Shown here piece by piece: positions 52,225 to 64,000 of a stretch of DNA of 64,000 nucleotides (its first letter is position 1; each line of letters begins with the position of its first letter). This DNA comes from Sabellastarte sp. h YS-2021 (lineage: Eukaryota > Annelida > Polychaeta > Sabellida > Sabellidae). The notes beneath the pieces were generated by a model. It was not told where the DNA came from. It saw only the letters and a list, made by a program, of their open reading frames with translations, and did not search any database. The DNA lies in assembly GCA_964017235.1 (NCBI GenBank), contig OZ024931.1:95870221-95934220 (forward strand), written 5' to 3'. The position numbers and the translations under genes are program-made.

Positions 52225-54069
52225 TTATAAGACAACAGACCCTTGGCTGGTCATGAAGAGTATTTGCCCTTATGTTTTCTTCCATGGCCACGAGATCCAA
52301 TGTTCTTACAAGCCAGCATGTCTGACTTGCTGCTCTCCTGATGTTTCTCATCATAAGGGTGGTACTGATCCTTCTAGTGGTGAGATGAGGTAGAATGACC
52401 GTTACTCTCAAAGCTAACGATGTCATCTTCTGCCTTCTTCAGAACCTTATCCAGGAACGATGTGGCCATGTGAAGGGGAGCTGTTCTCAAGGCAGCTAGT
52501 GTGTTGAACTTGATGTTGGATCAGACATGGGCAAGGTAAGAGTCCTTTCTTGTGAAAATCAAGTTAGCAGTGGATATAAATACAAAGTCCGACAAATGCT
52601 CCAAAATTTTGGCCACGGCGAGGCTGATGCTCCTGTGAAAGTCCATAAGATACTGGATTTCTTCAGTTGTTGTCTGGACTCTGCTACCCGATTTTCCCTT
52701 TCCCAGATTCATCTGGATAAACCTCAACTGCTTCTGTATACTATCCTGTAACTTGTTAAACCACTGGTTGAAGCTAGCTGCCTGGTTACAAATGTTGGTG
52801 GATTCGCGGGCAGACTTTTCAAATTTTCTGATAGTATCGAGAAATCTGCCTAGATACCATTGGTGTAGAGGCAATTCCACACGACTAAGCTATCCGATTA
52901 TAACTATTGTTCAGTTTAGAGGCCTCATTGTATCAGAAAGTAACTGCACTGGAATTCTTCTCTTTGTCGCTTTGTAAACTGTACCATTTGCTCTGAAACC
53001 TTGCTGGTTGGAGGAACTGGTCTTTCAACAGGCCAATGACCTCAGAACTACGGGAAGGATATCCTTTTACCAGTGTCACATTCAACTTGTCCATCTTCTT
53101 AAAAAGCCAGTCGTCTATGGACATGTTAACAGAGACCTTTCCAACTGACTGTAGCTTGGGCTTGGCTAGGGGTTGTCATCAGCAGTTGAAGTGGAAGTGT
53201 AAGGGATGCGTTTCCAGCTCATGAATGACCTAATGCCCCACAGTGTCTCTGGATAAGTCTGTTCTTCCAAGAGGGTTGTGGTAATGTCCTGATCGTGGTC
53301 TTTAACACTTCCCCTTCTTCAACAGGATGAGCAAGCAAAGGTCAGTTGGTAGGTTCATCATTGGTATCAGTGTCCATATCAGAGTCGGTGAACTGGCTGG
53401 CTGTCCCTGTACCAGATGTGCTGAGTACTGGTTAGAGCAGGAGGTTGGTAGTTTGAGTCAGTCCACACTCCGAGGTTCGTTATCAGGAAGAGGTCAGTTG
53501 ACAGGTTGGGGTTAGTTCACAGACTTAGTTCAGTTGACAAGCTGGCTGGGTGGAATAAAAGGGTCTGCCAACTTCACTGCACCAGCTGGTGGGATATTCA
53601 TTGGTGCCACTTTTACATTCTGGAACGTCAGCTCCTGTTGAGGCTTCACCAGGGACCTGGCCAACAACAAGACTTCTAATCTGTTAAATTGCTCTGACCA
53701 TTTCTGATCCAGGCCTTTAATCTTAATATCACCAGAAGATTTGGTATGCTTGCTATCAGTAGAAGACTTGATAGGCTTGGTAGGCTTGGCTTGCCTTTAT
53801 CTTTTGTCACACTTTTACCAAGAGATTTAACTGTCTTCTGGTTGTTCACGACCCCCAATACCGACAACAAGGTTGGGTCCACAAGGGAGAAACTAATGTC
53901 AATCAGTTTCTGTTCTGTAAGTCTTGTCAGATTTCAATGTTCGCTTCTCTTTTTTAATCTTATAAGATTGGGTAGTTAGCTGAGCCCGTTGGTCAATTGA
54001 CAACACATTACAGAAAGAACAGTCTTACCCTTATCACAGCATCTGGTAAAGTAGGTATGAGAGTCAAAT
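52225..54069 (-). pseudogene. D2c: gag-like ORF1 body of a second D2 fossil
   Basis: Minus-strand frames include a helical segment (FLDTIRKFEKSARESTNICN, FNQWFNKLQDSIQKQLRFI) and SIDDWLFKKMDKLNVTLVKG, the sort of core expected of DIRS ORF1. The 5' part of this ORF1 lies across the D1b insertion, at 59237-59377. It abuts the D2b terminal repeat at 52222. Broken. Confidence 0.6.
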
Positions 54070-54189
54070 TTGAAAATTTGATTACTTAAATGTAGCTTTT
54101 AAAAGCTACAAGCTTACCATGTGGAACTGAATGCTGATCTCGGGGGGCCGCAAGCCCCGGCCAACGTCCAAGAAAAAGCTTGTTTATAA

Positions 54190-54990
54190 CAAAGTAGGAT
54201 GGTTTGTTTTAACCAAGAAGAGGTTGTAGCGGGTCTGATGTCTGAGGTGTGTCCTTTCTTGAAGGAAATGAAAAGTAGGGATCAAGACCCTCTCAGGTCT
54301 TTGGTTCGATCCAAGTAATACCTCAGGGCCCGTACCGGACACAAGGTCCTGTCTTCTTTGAATTATCTATCTATCTATCTGGTAGTCAAAGCAGGAATAG
54401 TCACCAGAGACACACTTTGAGAACCTTCTCGTGCTAGTTGGTTTTTGGCTATGAAATCAGAAGAAGGGAACAAGGCAACCTTTTCCCATTGGCCTAGATT
54501 AGATACTTTGTTTGCAACCCAGGCATGAATTTCACTGCGGCACTTGGCGGAGGCCAAAGCTAGCAAGAAAGCAGTTTTGAGAGTAAGATGTTTGAGGTCT
54601 GTGTCTTTCATAGGCTCAAATGGTGCTTTCAATTGGTGTGCTCATTAAGAACAACACAAAGGTTCCATTTCGGGAGATTCCTGGAACTTTTGAGACGATC
54701 ACTGTGAAAACTGGAGAGCAACCTGTTAAGGTCTGAGCTTTGGGAAATATGGTGCCCAGTTGGACCCAAGGTGTCAACAATGGCCGTCCTGTAACCATCA
54801 ATGGTCGAGGGGCGCCTGTTCAGATCTTGGTACAGGTATATGAAAAAGTCTGAGACTTCTTTCACAGAGGGAGTGGCGAAATCCAAGGAATTTTCTCTGC
54901 ACCATTTCTCAAATAGGGCCCACTTTGACTTTTAGATGGTCCTTGTTGATGACCTTTGAGGGGTAGCAATTCTCTATGCCACCTCCACAG
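54190..54990 (-). pseudogene. D1b tyrosine recombinase region (fossil)
   Basis: LNRRPSTIDGYRTAIVDT and LTLKTAFLLALASAKCRSEIHAW match the recombinase of D1a. Only part of the domain is recognised. Broken. Confidence 0.75.
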
Positions 54991-55199
54991 AGAAGCCTTG
55001 TTCTTGGAGCTGTCCACTCCTAGACACCAGGCATGGAGGTAAAGATGTTGTGGATTGCTGTGAAACTGTGGGACTGTTTGAGAAGAGTTGTTGATACTGG
55101 GAGCTGAGGTGGGATCTCTGTTGAGAGCTGCGCTAGGTCCCAAAACCAGGGCATCCCTGGCCAGCCTGGGGCTATTACAATGATCAGGCAATCGCCTTG

Positions 55200-56700
55200 C
55201 CTGATTTTTGGATCACCCTGTGAAGGAGAGCCGTCGGAGGGTAAGCATAGGCAATGAGGCCCGACCAGTTTATGTTCAGAGCATCTATGTCCCAAGCATT
55301 TGGGTCTGGGACCGGAGACACGTACAGTGGAAGTTTGTGGTTCAGACTAATAGATCGACATGAGGGGTGAATCACTTTTGACAGTCCTGTTTGAACACCT
55401 GTGGATACAGTGACCATTCTGTTGACTGTACTTGGTTTGACCTGGAGAGAAGGTCAGTCATTACATTCAGACACCCTGGAATGTGTCAGGCTTTCAAGGT
55501 TATCTGGTAATGATGGCACCATGTCATGATCTTCCACAGGAGAGCGCACATCTCTGCTGAGTGAGTTCCTCCTTGTTTGTTTGTGTAGGCTACCACTGTT
55601 GAGTTGTCCATTGCAACCAACACTGTTTGGTTTTGACACTGGTCCTTGAAATTTTGAAGGGCCAGAGAAACTGCCTTCAACTCTAGAACATTTATGTGTA
55701 GCCTTTTTTCCCTATCTGACCACAGACCTTTTGTAGAGGTTTTTGGGTCTGAAGGTCTGCACCTTTCATCATGTTTGTGGATTCTGCCACCACTCTAGGT
55801 GTGCTGAAATGGTTTCTGTCCATTCTGGGACCATTTTCTCTGTTGAGGCAAGCAACCCAATTAGCGACATCAAACATCTTGCATTCACAACATGTTTTGA
55901 CTTGAAAAGTAGGATCAAATCCTGAAGTTTGAGCCATCTCTCTCTCGAGTGGGTTTTACAAAGGCTGAATCTAGATGGTATTCGTAGCCCACAAACAAAA
56001 ACACCTGAGTTGGTTTTAGTTCGAATTTCTCCTGATTTATTATCCACCCCAAGGACTGGGTTAGGTCTACCACGGCCTGAGTGTTCACTTGGGCTTCTTC
56101 CTGAGACTGGGACCTGATCAGTCAGTCGTCCAGGTATTGGTGAAGTCTGAGTCCCCTCGTGAGGGCCATTAGCTTCACTTCCTTTACAATCATTGTAAAG
56201 ACCTGAGAGGCTGTGGCCAGGCTGAATGGAAGAGAAGTGAACTGGAACACCTGCGACCTTTGGCAAAACCTTAGATATTTCCTCGAGTTTGGGTGGATGG
56301 GGATGAGAAGGTAAGCAATAGGTCTATTGACGATACCCATTCCCCTGGAATCATGGAGGTCCTGATGGACTCTGGAGTTTCCATTTTGAACCTTTCTACA
56401 AATAGAAAGGTATTGAGCTTGCTTAGGTCTATAACTGGCCTCCACCTTTGGTGAGGCTTGGGGACTAGAAACAGGTGACTGTAAAACCCGAGAGATTTTA
56501 CATTTTCCATCCTTTCTATTGCGTTCTTTGACAGAAGAGACTGGATACAAGTGGGCAGAGCTTGGTCTATTTGAAGGGCCTTGTATCCTGACTGAATCAG
56601 AGGAATTCTGGCAAGATTTGGTTTTGAAATGAATGGAAGAACATAACCAGTGGTGATAATGTTTAACACATTGTTTGAACATTTGTTTGTTTGCTAGTCT
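55200..56700 (-). pseudogene. D1b reverse transcriptase / RNase H region (fossil)
   Basis: RT landmarks are SHLFLVPKPHQRWRPVIDLS and WVSSIDLL near 56.3-56.6 kb. RNase H landmarks are MKAVSLALQNFKDQ and VLVAMDNSTVVAYTNK near 55.6 kb. The order is the same as in D1a. Broken. Confidence 0.75.
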
Positions 56701-58950
56701 CTTCTGGAAGAACGGAGGCGACCTTCTACTGGTGGACTGAGGGAGGTTTTTAAGGAGTCACTGGGGGGAGGGGTTTCCATGCCCTCGTCCCCTAGAGTGG
56801 GGTCAAAAATGATCCCTGAAGCCTCTGAAGTTTGGTTTCCCCCTACCGGCGGAAAACGACTGGTTACTGCTTTGGGAGGAGTTGCCCTCATAAGGGCGTT
56901 TCCTGTAGAAGCCTCTTTTCTTATTGTGGGGACCATGAAAGAGCTTATTTTGATAGGGTCCGAAACCTTGAGCATCTATAGCGGTGCCTTTTTTGAGGAG
57001 GAAGACTTCTCCCTCCTTGACTAATTGAAACTTGAACAACAAAAAAGGCCAAAAGGGCGAATTCCTGAGTTCTTGGCATCTCGTATCCCCTAAATGTTGT
57101 TGAAGTAGGGTCATCTCAGCCTTGCGCCTTAGCAGGCCAGTGTTACCCATGGTGTCTCCTTCTGGAGTATATGGAGTATATGGGCTAGAGATTTGCTCAG
57201 GAAGGCAAGTGCTCTTTGCTGGATAAGAGTGGTCCAAATCTCCAAATATACACAGGCCTGTTCGTAACCACGCCTGGCTGCTTTCCAGGATTGGCACCTT
57301 TCTGGATCTGAGATTTAACCTTTATGAAGGAAGACTTAAGACTGTGTTGACACTTCTCTAAAGTGGAGTTACAGGAAGAAGAAGTCTTAGCAAATGCAGC
57401 CATTAAATTGATAGTGGAGAGGTTCTGCCTAGCTTGATGTTCCAGTTCCTTAAGAACTGGTAGGGGAACCTTGCCCATAGGGGCCCCAGAGGGTTTAGGA
57501 GAGATACAGATTTTCGAAAAGTCTGTATTCAACTCCTGGATTTTGTCCTCATAACAAGGCTGTCCCACCTTGTACCACTTTGCAGTGGAGGGAGGGGGTT
57601 TAATAGGCCAGAAAATCATGCTCAAACTTATCAAAGACATCTTTGATGTGAGAGCTAAGGGGGAGCATAGAAGACGGGCCTCTTGGCCTAAGCTCCTGTT
57701 GGCCCTTTTGTCGTCCAGGCCCAGAACAGAAGTGGATAACCTGGGCATGGTTTCCCTGGGGTCAGGGAGATCAAGAATACGCCTAAAGGTCTCCATTTCC
57801 TCAGCGTATTGAGAGGGTAAGTTAACCATAGCTACTTCCCGAGAAAAAGGTGGGTCTGGATTGTGTTGAGGTTGGTCTTGATCAGAAGGGGCCCTAGAGG
57901 GCTTGGAAGACCTTTGCATGTGTACAGAGGACCGATCTTCCTCTGAAGATAATGACTGAGACAAGTACCTGGACCTAACCTTGTGCTTTCTTTTATCTGC
58001 ATGTTTTTTTGGGTCTAGCTGAGACCACCCGAGAGGGTTCATTGGACTGACCTGAATGTTGATCCGAGACATGTCTCGGGTCAGTCATGCATGGACTGAT
58101 CATCTCCGAGACGAGATGGAAGGGGTGGACCATACAAGTTCACCTCCATAGCCTCATCCATATGTGAGGATGGCTGAGGTCTCGGACGAGGGGTTGGGTC
58201 CACATTCTCAGTTTGTTTACTGGTACCAGGCTTAGAGGCTGAAGTGGAGGTCTGATCCACCTCCACTTCTTTAGATATATTTTTAAAAGACTGAAATTTG
58301 TCTCAGAGAGACTTCATGGCCTCAAGCATTGAAGCCTGGAAAACCCCCATTTGCTGTTGCAATTGGATGTTTAACTGAGAACCCAGGGATCTCTCTCGTT
58401 TGGACTCGATTTTCTGTTGTAAAGCTGTACCTGGGGTAGGCGGGACATATTTGGCTGTAGCTTTAAGAGACAATGACTCGAAATGTAGGGCTGGGGGCGT
58501 GGTGGAGAAGCAAATAAGTTGTCAGAAGCACCCTCAAGGTCTGTCTGAGATCCAGTAAAGGACTCCACGTCCTCGTCCCCTAGCAAATAAAGCTTATTGT
58601 CTTTTGAGGTGTCTGCTTTTTGTTTCCTAACATAACGCTTCCTGTTTTTGATTTTAAGCATTGGTTCTTCTGAGAACCCAGAGCAAATCTCGCATGGAGA
58701 TTCAAGAGTAACACAGGGGTCATCCCCTTTATTAGCTTCTCTACAGGAAGGACAGAAATTGTGATTATCAAATGGGAGACAGAAATGTCGACACTTCAAA
58801 GATCTAGGTTTATCTTTGCATGTTCTTTGGGTAGTTTTGGACATTTTTACTGCAATAAAATACATATAAACGCACAAGCCTGAACCGAGAAAACTCACAA
58901 AACACAAAAAAGTAAAGAAATACTTATCCTGTCGAAACGGAACTTTCACA
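56700..58950 (-). pseudogene. D1b gag-like ORF1 region (fossil)
   Basis: The N-terminal side has a Cys/His-rich segment (CRHFCLPFDNHNFCPSCREA, then CEICSG). Acidic and Ser/Pro-rich segments follow (MSRINIQVSPMNPLGWSQ, RYLSQSLSSEEDRSSVHMQ), then a helical part (LKELEHQARQNLSTINLMAA). This is the structural-protein ORF of DIRS elements. Most of it is repeated at 59378-61444 by the tandem duplication. Broken. Confidence 0.75.
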
Positions 58951-61872
58951 GAATATTCTACAACATTAATTAAGCAAAATAGCCAAGTAGTAAGTCAAAC
59001 ATACAACAATACATAAAATACTGGAAATAGTATAAAATATGAATGCAAAAGCAAACACTTCCAAATCACGCTGCCAATGAGAAAAGGAGGACGAATTGAG
59101 AAGAGTTCCACAAGAGGACAACCTGAGGCTACGGCCAACACTAAACATCTATTTTTCTTGGACGTTGGCCGTGGGCCTGTGGCCTCCCAAGATCCGCTTT
59201 CAGTTCCACAGGGTAAGTTATTGTAGCGCAATAAAACCTGCCATTTAATGGCCACAGGCTCCCCTCTTCTGTCCTTTTGATGCCATGTTGTATCAAAAAC
59301 AATATAAGATGTAGCAAATGAAATTAAAGTTTAAATTCGCAATGAATCAACAAATTCTTCAACTTCTGAGAGTTTCTCTCATAAGGGCGTTTCCTGTAGG
59401 AGCCTCTTTTCTTATTGTGGGGACCACGAAAGAGCTTATTTTGATAGGGTCCGAAACCTTGAGCATCTTTAGCGGTGCCTTTTTTGAGGAGGAAGACTTC
59501 TCCCTCCTTGACTAATTGAAACTTGAACAACAAAAAAGGCCAAAAGGGCGAATTCCTGAGTTCTTGGCATCTCGTATCCCCTAAATGTTGTTGAAGTAGG
59601 GTCATCTCAGCCTTGCGCCTTAGCAGGCCAGTGTTACCCATGGTGTCTCCTTCTGGAGTATATGGAGTATATGGGCTAGAGATTTGCTCAGGAAGGCAAG
59701 TGCTCTTTGCTGGATAAGAGTGGTCTTATTCCAAATCTCCAAATGTACACAGGCCTGTTCGTAACCACGCCTGGCTGCTTTCCAGGATTGGCACCTTTCT
59801 GGATCTGAGATTTAACCTTTATGAAGGAAGACTTAAGACTGTGTTGACACTTCTCTAAAGTGGAGTTACAGGAAGAAGAAGTCTTAGCAAATGCAGCCAT
59901 TAAATTGATAGTGGAGAGGTTCTGCCTAGCTTGATGTTCCAGTTCCTTAAGAACTGGTAGGGGAACCTTGCCCATAGGGCCCATAGGGTTTAGGAGAGAT
60001 ACAGATTTTCGAAAAGTCTGTATTCAACTCCTGGATTTTGTCCTCATAACAAGGCTGTCCCACCTTGTACCACTTTGCAGTGGAGGGAGGGGGTTTAATA
60101 GGCCAGAAAATCATGCTCAAACTTATCAAAGGCATCTTTGATGTGAGAGCTAAGGGGGAGCATAGAAGACGGGCCTCTTGGCCTAAGCTCCTGTTGGCCC
60201 TTTTGTCGTCCAGGCCCAGAACAGAAGTGGAAGACCTGGGCATGGTTTCCCTGGGGTCAGGGAGATCAAGAATACGCCTAAAGGTCTCCATTTCCTCAGC
60301 GTATTGAGAGGGTAAGTTAACCATAGCTACTTCCCAAGAAAAAGGTGGGTCTGGATTGTGTTGAGGTTGGTCTTGATCAGAAGGGGCCCTAGAGGGCTTG
60401 GAAGACCTTTGCATGTGTACAGAGGACTGATCTTCCTCTGAAGATAATGACTGAGACAAGTACCTGGACCTAACCTTGTGCTTTCTTTTATATGCATGTT
60501 TTTTGGGGTCTAGCTGAGACCACCCGAGAGGGTTCATTGGACTGACCTGAATGTTGATCCGAGACATGTCTCGGGTCAGTCATGCATAGACTGATCATCT
60601 CCGAGACGAGATGGAAGGGGTGGACCATACAAGTTCACCTCCATAGCCTCATCCATATGTGAGGATGGCTGAGGTCTCGGACGAGGGGTTGGGTCCACAT
60701 TCTCAGTTTGTTTACTGGTACCAGGCTTAGAGGCTGAAGTGGAGGTCTGATCCACCTCCACTTCTTTAGATATCTTTTTAAAAGACTGAAATTCATCTCG
60801 GAGAGACTTCATGGCCTCAAGCATTGAAGCCTGGAAAACCCCCATTTGCTGTTGCAATTGGATGTTAAACTGAGAACCCAGGGATCTCTCTCGTTTGGAC
60901 TCGATTTTCTGTTGTAAAGCTGTACCTGGGGTAGGCGGGACATATTTGGCTGTAGCTTTAAGAGACAATGACTCGAAATGTAGGGCTGAGGGCGCGGTGG
61001 AGAAGCAAATAAGTTGTCAGAAGCACCCTCAAGGTCTGTCTGAGATCCAGTAAAGGACTCCACGTCCTCGTCCCCTAGCAAATAAAGCTTATTGTCTTTT
61101 GAGGTGTCTGCTTTTTGTTTCCTAACATAACGCTTCCTGTTTTTGATTTTAAGCATTGGTTCTTCTGAGAACCCAGAGCAAATCTCGCATGGAGATTCAA
61201 GAGTAACACAGGGGTCATCCCCTTTATTAGCTTCTCTACAGGAAGGACAGAAATTGTGATTATCAAATGGGAGACAGAAATGTCGACACTTCAAAGATCT
61301 AGGTTTATCTTTGCATGTTCTTTGGGTAGTTTTGGACATTTTTACTGCAATAAAATACGTATAAACGCACAAGCCTGAACCGAGAAAACTCACAAAACAC
61401 AAAAAAGTAAAGAAATACTTATCCTGTCGAAATGGAACTTTCACAGAATATTCTACAACATTAATTAAGCAAAATAGCCAAGTAGTAAGTCAAACATACA
61501 ACAATACATAAAATACTGGAAATAGTATAAAATATGAATGCAAAAAGCAAACACTTCCAAATCACGCTGCCAATGAGAAAAGGAGGACGAATTGAGAAGA
61601 GTTCCACGAGAGGACAACCTGAGGCTACGGCCAACACTAAACATCTATTTTTCTTGGAGGTTGGTGGGGGGCCTGTGGCCTCCCAAGATCCGCTTTCAGT
61701 TCTACATGTAAGTTATTGTAGCGCAATAAAACCTGCCATTTAATGGCCACAGGCTCCCCTCTTCTGTCCTTTTGATGCCATGTTGTATCAAAAACAATAT
61801 AAGATGTAGCAAATGAAATTAAAGTTTAAATTCGCAATGAATCAACAAATTCTTCAACTTCTGAGAGTTTCT
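56887..61872. repeat. 2.49-kb tandem duplication (2 units)
   Basis: Unit 1 is 56887-59377 and unit 2 is 59378-61872. Each runs from CTCATAAGGGCGTTTCC in the D1b gag-like region through the D1b 5' end into ~140 bp of D2c flank (CCTGCCATTTAATGGCC...CTGAGAGTTTCTC). Because D2c flank is duplicated too, this is a segmental duplication, not a second insertion. The units differ at roughly 1-2% of sites. Confidence 0.9.
59237..59377 (-). mobile_element. D2c flank: ORF1 start region and leader, copy 1
   Basis: The minus strand shows the start of a D2-type ORF1, similar to the beginning of D2a at 451. The rest lies at and below 54069 on the other side of D1b. Copied again at 61732-61872. Confidence 0.6.
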
Positions 61873-62092
61873 CAAAAATCTGTCTGCACACTACACACAC
61901 CAAGCAAAAATGCTATGATGTCATACTGTCTAGACAGGAAAGAAGTATGATGCACCAACTAGTGAATGCACAGTATTTGACTGGTCCAGCCAGTGAAAAC
62001 ACAGGACAAATTTTTCTGCCGTTTCGAGGGTTGGTCTGAGACAACTGGATTAACAATTGTACATTGGGTAAGAAGTATTAACGCAATAAAAA
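61873..62092 (-). mobile_element. D2c 5' terminal repeat region
   Basis: Homologous to 580-800 and 52000-52220 (CTGTCTAGACAGGAAAG, ACACAGGAC, TATTAACGCAATAAAA). It closes the D2c fossil on its 5' side. An A-rich stretch and H1b follow. Confidence 0.65.
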
Positions 62093-62119
62093 CGTTAAAA
62101 AAATAAATAAAATAAAAAC

Positions 62120-63525
62120 AATAAAGACAACTCACCAAAGGCAGAGAACCATCATTTGACCTTAAAGGAGGGCCAAAGATCAAATCTGACAACAGAAGAT
62201 TCCCAGCCCATGATATCCTACAAGTTGGTTTCACATTGCAATACTCTAGGATCAATAATAATGGGTTATAAGCACATTTAAGTTGGCTGTCCTTGTTTGA
62301 CTTTGAAAGAGGGGCTCAAGGTCAAATCTAACCACACCAGAAGATTCCCAGGCCATGATTTCCTATAAGTTGGATTCACATTGCAGGCCTCTAAGACCAA
62401 TAATTAGCGAGTTATAAACACTTTTAACTTTGCTATCGTCGTTTGACCTTAAAAGAGGGGCTCAAACCCATGATTTCTTATAACTTGGTTTCACATTGAA
62501 AACCTCTAGGACCAATAATAAGCAAGTTATAAGCACTTTTAAGCTTGGCTGTCCTCATTTGACCTTGAAGGAGGGGTCCAAGGCCAAATGTGACCACATC
62601 AAAAGATTCCCAGCCCATGATTTCCTATAAGTTGGTTTCACATTGCAAACCTCTAGGACCAATAATAAGCAAGTTATAAGCATTTTTAAGTTTGGCTGCC
62701 CTCATCTGACCTTGAAGGAGGGGCTCAAGGTCAAATCTGACCACATCAGAAGATTCCCATCCCATGTTTTCCTAAAAGTAGGTTTCACATTATAAGCCTC
62801 TGGGACCAATAATAAGCGACTTATAAAAACTTTTAAGTTTTCTATCCTTGTTTGGCCTTGAAGGAGGGGTCCAAGGTCAAATCTGAACACATCAGAAGAT
62901 ACCCAGCACAAGGTTAAATCTGACCACATCAAAAGATTCCCAGCCAATGATTTCCTATAAGTTGGTTTCACATTGCAAACCTCTAGGACCAATAATAAGT
63001 GAGTTATAAGCACTTTTAAATTTGGCTGTCCTCGTTTGACCTTGAAGGAGCGGTCCAAGGTCAAATCTGACCACCTCAGAAGATTTCCAGCCCATGATTT
63101 CCTATAGGTTTGTTTCACATTGCTAACCAACAGGACCAGTAAGGGAGATATAGGCACTTTTAAAGTCCACTATGTGGGGTAATTTGCAACTCCGTGGATG
63201 ACCTTGAATTAAGAGTTTCAAGGTCAAATGTCTGCAAGGTCGTAGAGGACATGTATATCTATTATACATATCAGCTATGAAGAGATTCAACCTTCTACCT
63301 AGGAGAACCAGCCAGTTGAAAAAGGTAGATAATTTTCAAAGAAATACCCACTGCAGCTAACTTGTTTATCAGAATGAGGCTAATTTCAGTCCCAGAGAAC
63401 CGTGGTGAACCGAGGTAGTGTATTTTCCCTCTGAGAGTGTTAATGCCGAAAATCTCTCTATGGGCGGCGCCGTAGCGAATGCTAAAATAAACTATCCACC
63501 GGATTCCTTTGGTGGACACAATTAT
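62120..63525. mobile_element. H1b: H1 element, left end incomplete
   Basis: Starts within the H1 left region (AAGACAACTCACCAAAGGCAGAGAACCATC, as at 6240-6270), beside D2c, without the hairpin. The core has about 7 diverged 147-bp units. The right module has ATCTCTCTATGGGCGGC and hairpin TATCCACCGGA...GGTGGACA (63493-63518). More diverged than H1a. Confidence 0.7.
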
Positions 63526-63737
63526 GTTTGCTTTTTCAAGTATTTTTTAAAACTACTTTATCCACAGAAATTCATCAGTGCTTTTGTTCATTTTTGCTAC
63601 ATTTAAATTCATCAAAAAATAAAGGAGAAAATTGTTGAAAGTCAACTTTATTTTTGGCTATTTCCTTTACCTTTCCTTTACCCTGGTGTAAATCACACTT
63701 ATTCAGATAACACTTCCTCCAATAAAACAATCACAAA
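63526..63737. other. No recognisable feature
   Basis: AT-rich single-copy sequence between H1b and the second H5 left end. Confidence 0.4.
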
Positions 63738-64000
63738 CTAGAAATAGGACGCCCTGTTAACATTAGCTGCAACATATGAAAAGAAACAGTATAGCATAGA
63801 AGAACACACATTATCACGTGTAATGTCCACCCCATGAATATTTTGCAACAATTGTACAGTAGTCTTACAAGACCCTGTTTCATTTGTAAAATATATCAAT
63901 GATGCTTAAATATTTATTAGTATACATGTAAATTATTTCGGCTTCATGCCCTTTTGCACTGGTTCAAAATCTGCTCAAAATCACTCTGTCTGTAAAGGAT
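63738..64000. mobile_element. H5b left end, truncated by the window
   Basis: CTAGAAATAGGACGCCCTGTT, hairpin ACACAT-TATC-ACGTGT and ATGTCCACCCCATGAA (about 63823-63838), then GTACAGTAGTCTTACAAGACC. It matches 39139-39360 at about 90% or more. Confidence 0.8.

Larger units (their letters stand above)
54070..59236 (-). mobile_element. D1b: DIRS-family fossil inserted in D2c, ~5.2 kb
   Basis: Terminal sequences equal those of D1a: TTGAAAATTTGATTACTTAAATG at 54070 and GCGCAATAAAA ending at 59236. Order on the minus strand is 5' repeat, gag-like ORF1 (about 56.8-58.95 kb), RT (56.27-56.68 kb), RNase H (55.45-55.75 kb), recombinase (54.2-55.0 kb). The length is normal for DIRS. It is broken, with perhaps a dozen or more breaks, but less decayed than D2. 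It interrupts the ORF1 start region of D2c without a target duplication. Confidence 0.8.

Noticed and set aside
54070-59236. Gypsy/Copia-type LTR retrotransposon
   Set aside because: The RT is followed by RNase H and a tyrosine recombinase, ends are inverted and no target duplication is seen, so DIRS is the better call.
59378-61731. Third independent DIRS insertion
   Set aside because: The flank of D1b is copied together with it, so it is part of a tandem duplication.

Overview
This is AT-rich animal (metazoan) DNA, most likely from a marine invertebrate. The signs are a spliced collagen exon, tRNA-derived SINEs, LINE and DIRS retroelements, hAT and mariner MITEs, and very dense ~130-170 bp tandem repeats. 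The species cannot be fixed from sequence alone. No bacterial genes, rRNA, functional tRNA genes or CRISPR arrays are seen. Host coding sequence is scarce: one convincing collagen exon (48940-49011, minus), one plausible exon (30292-30372, minus) and a weaker candidate 3' terminal exon with a poly(A) signal (1612-1969, minus). The window reads mainly as intronic or intergenic DNA of minus-strand host genes, swollen by nested mobile elements.

The dominant content is a set of non-autonomous DNA elements that I group by their ends (labels H1-H5 are mine). Each left end has a short hairpin followed directly by a family-specific subterminal motif. Each right end has that motif in inverted form, folded into a terminal hairpin and followed by ATAAAA or ATAATAA. 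H1 carries GTATCCACCGG, H2 TGTCAGCTGACT, H3 TTATCTCCCGCC, H4 TACCCCACAGCC and H5 ATGTCCACCCCA. Between the ends lie arrays of 132, 138-145, 143, 147, 150-151, 155, 169 or 2x160 bp monomers. This matches known non-autonomous Helentron / HINE / pearl-like elements, but no Rep-helicase is present. The monomers of all families share a recognisable block (pyrimidine-CTCTA, then A/T, then GAG-TTATAAGC or GAGATATAAGC, then TTTT/TTTA), so the arrays look like one diverged superfamily.

Layout. 1-2600: end of a DIRS fossil, small tandem repeats, candidate exon, SINE. 2610-5027: H1 element with a 147-bp array. 5400-11500: AGTAGCTATTACTC-type array split by H2 copy a (5678-10905). 11500-24690: a 151-bp array split by a 12.3-kb DIRS copy (12033-24356), itself carrying H4a, H3a, a dispersed repeat and a LINE tail. 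24690-29010: dimeric 2x160 bp array with an hAT MITE, an H3 right end and an H1 right-end remnant. 29010-34430: host-like DNA, SINE, exon, a LINE ORF1-like/NADAR relic, a MADF-like frame and a tyrosine-recombinase fossil. 34440-38650: H4b, H3c and a 150-bp satellite. 38650-46230: a nest in which an H4 array holds H5, which holds a mariner MITE and H2b. 46230-49570: host-like DNA with the collagen exon. 49570-62092: three DIRS-type fossils inserted into one another plus a 2.49-kb tandem duplication. 62100-63530: H1b. 63738-64000: left end of a second H5.

Nothing here forms an operon or pathway. The information lies in the insertion hierarchy, in the shared end architecture, and in a few unusual protein relics, notably a LINE ORF1-like region next to a NADAR (YbiA-like) domain.
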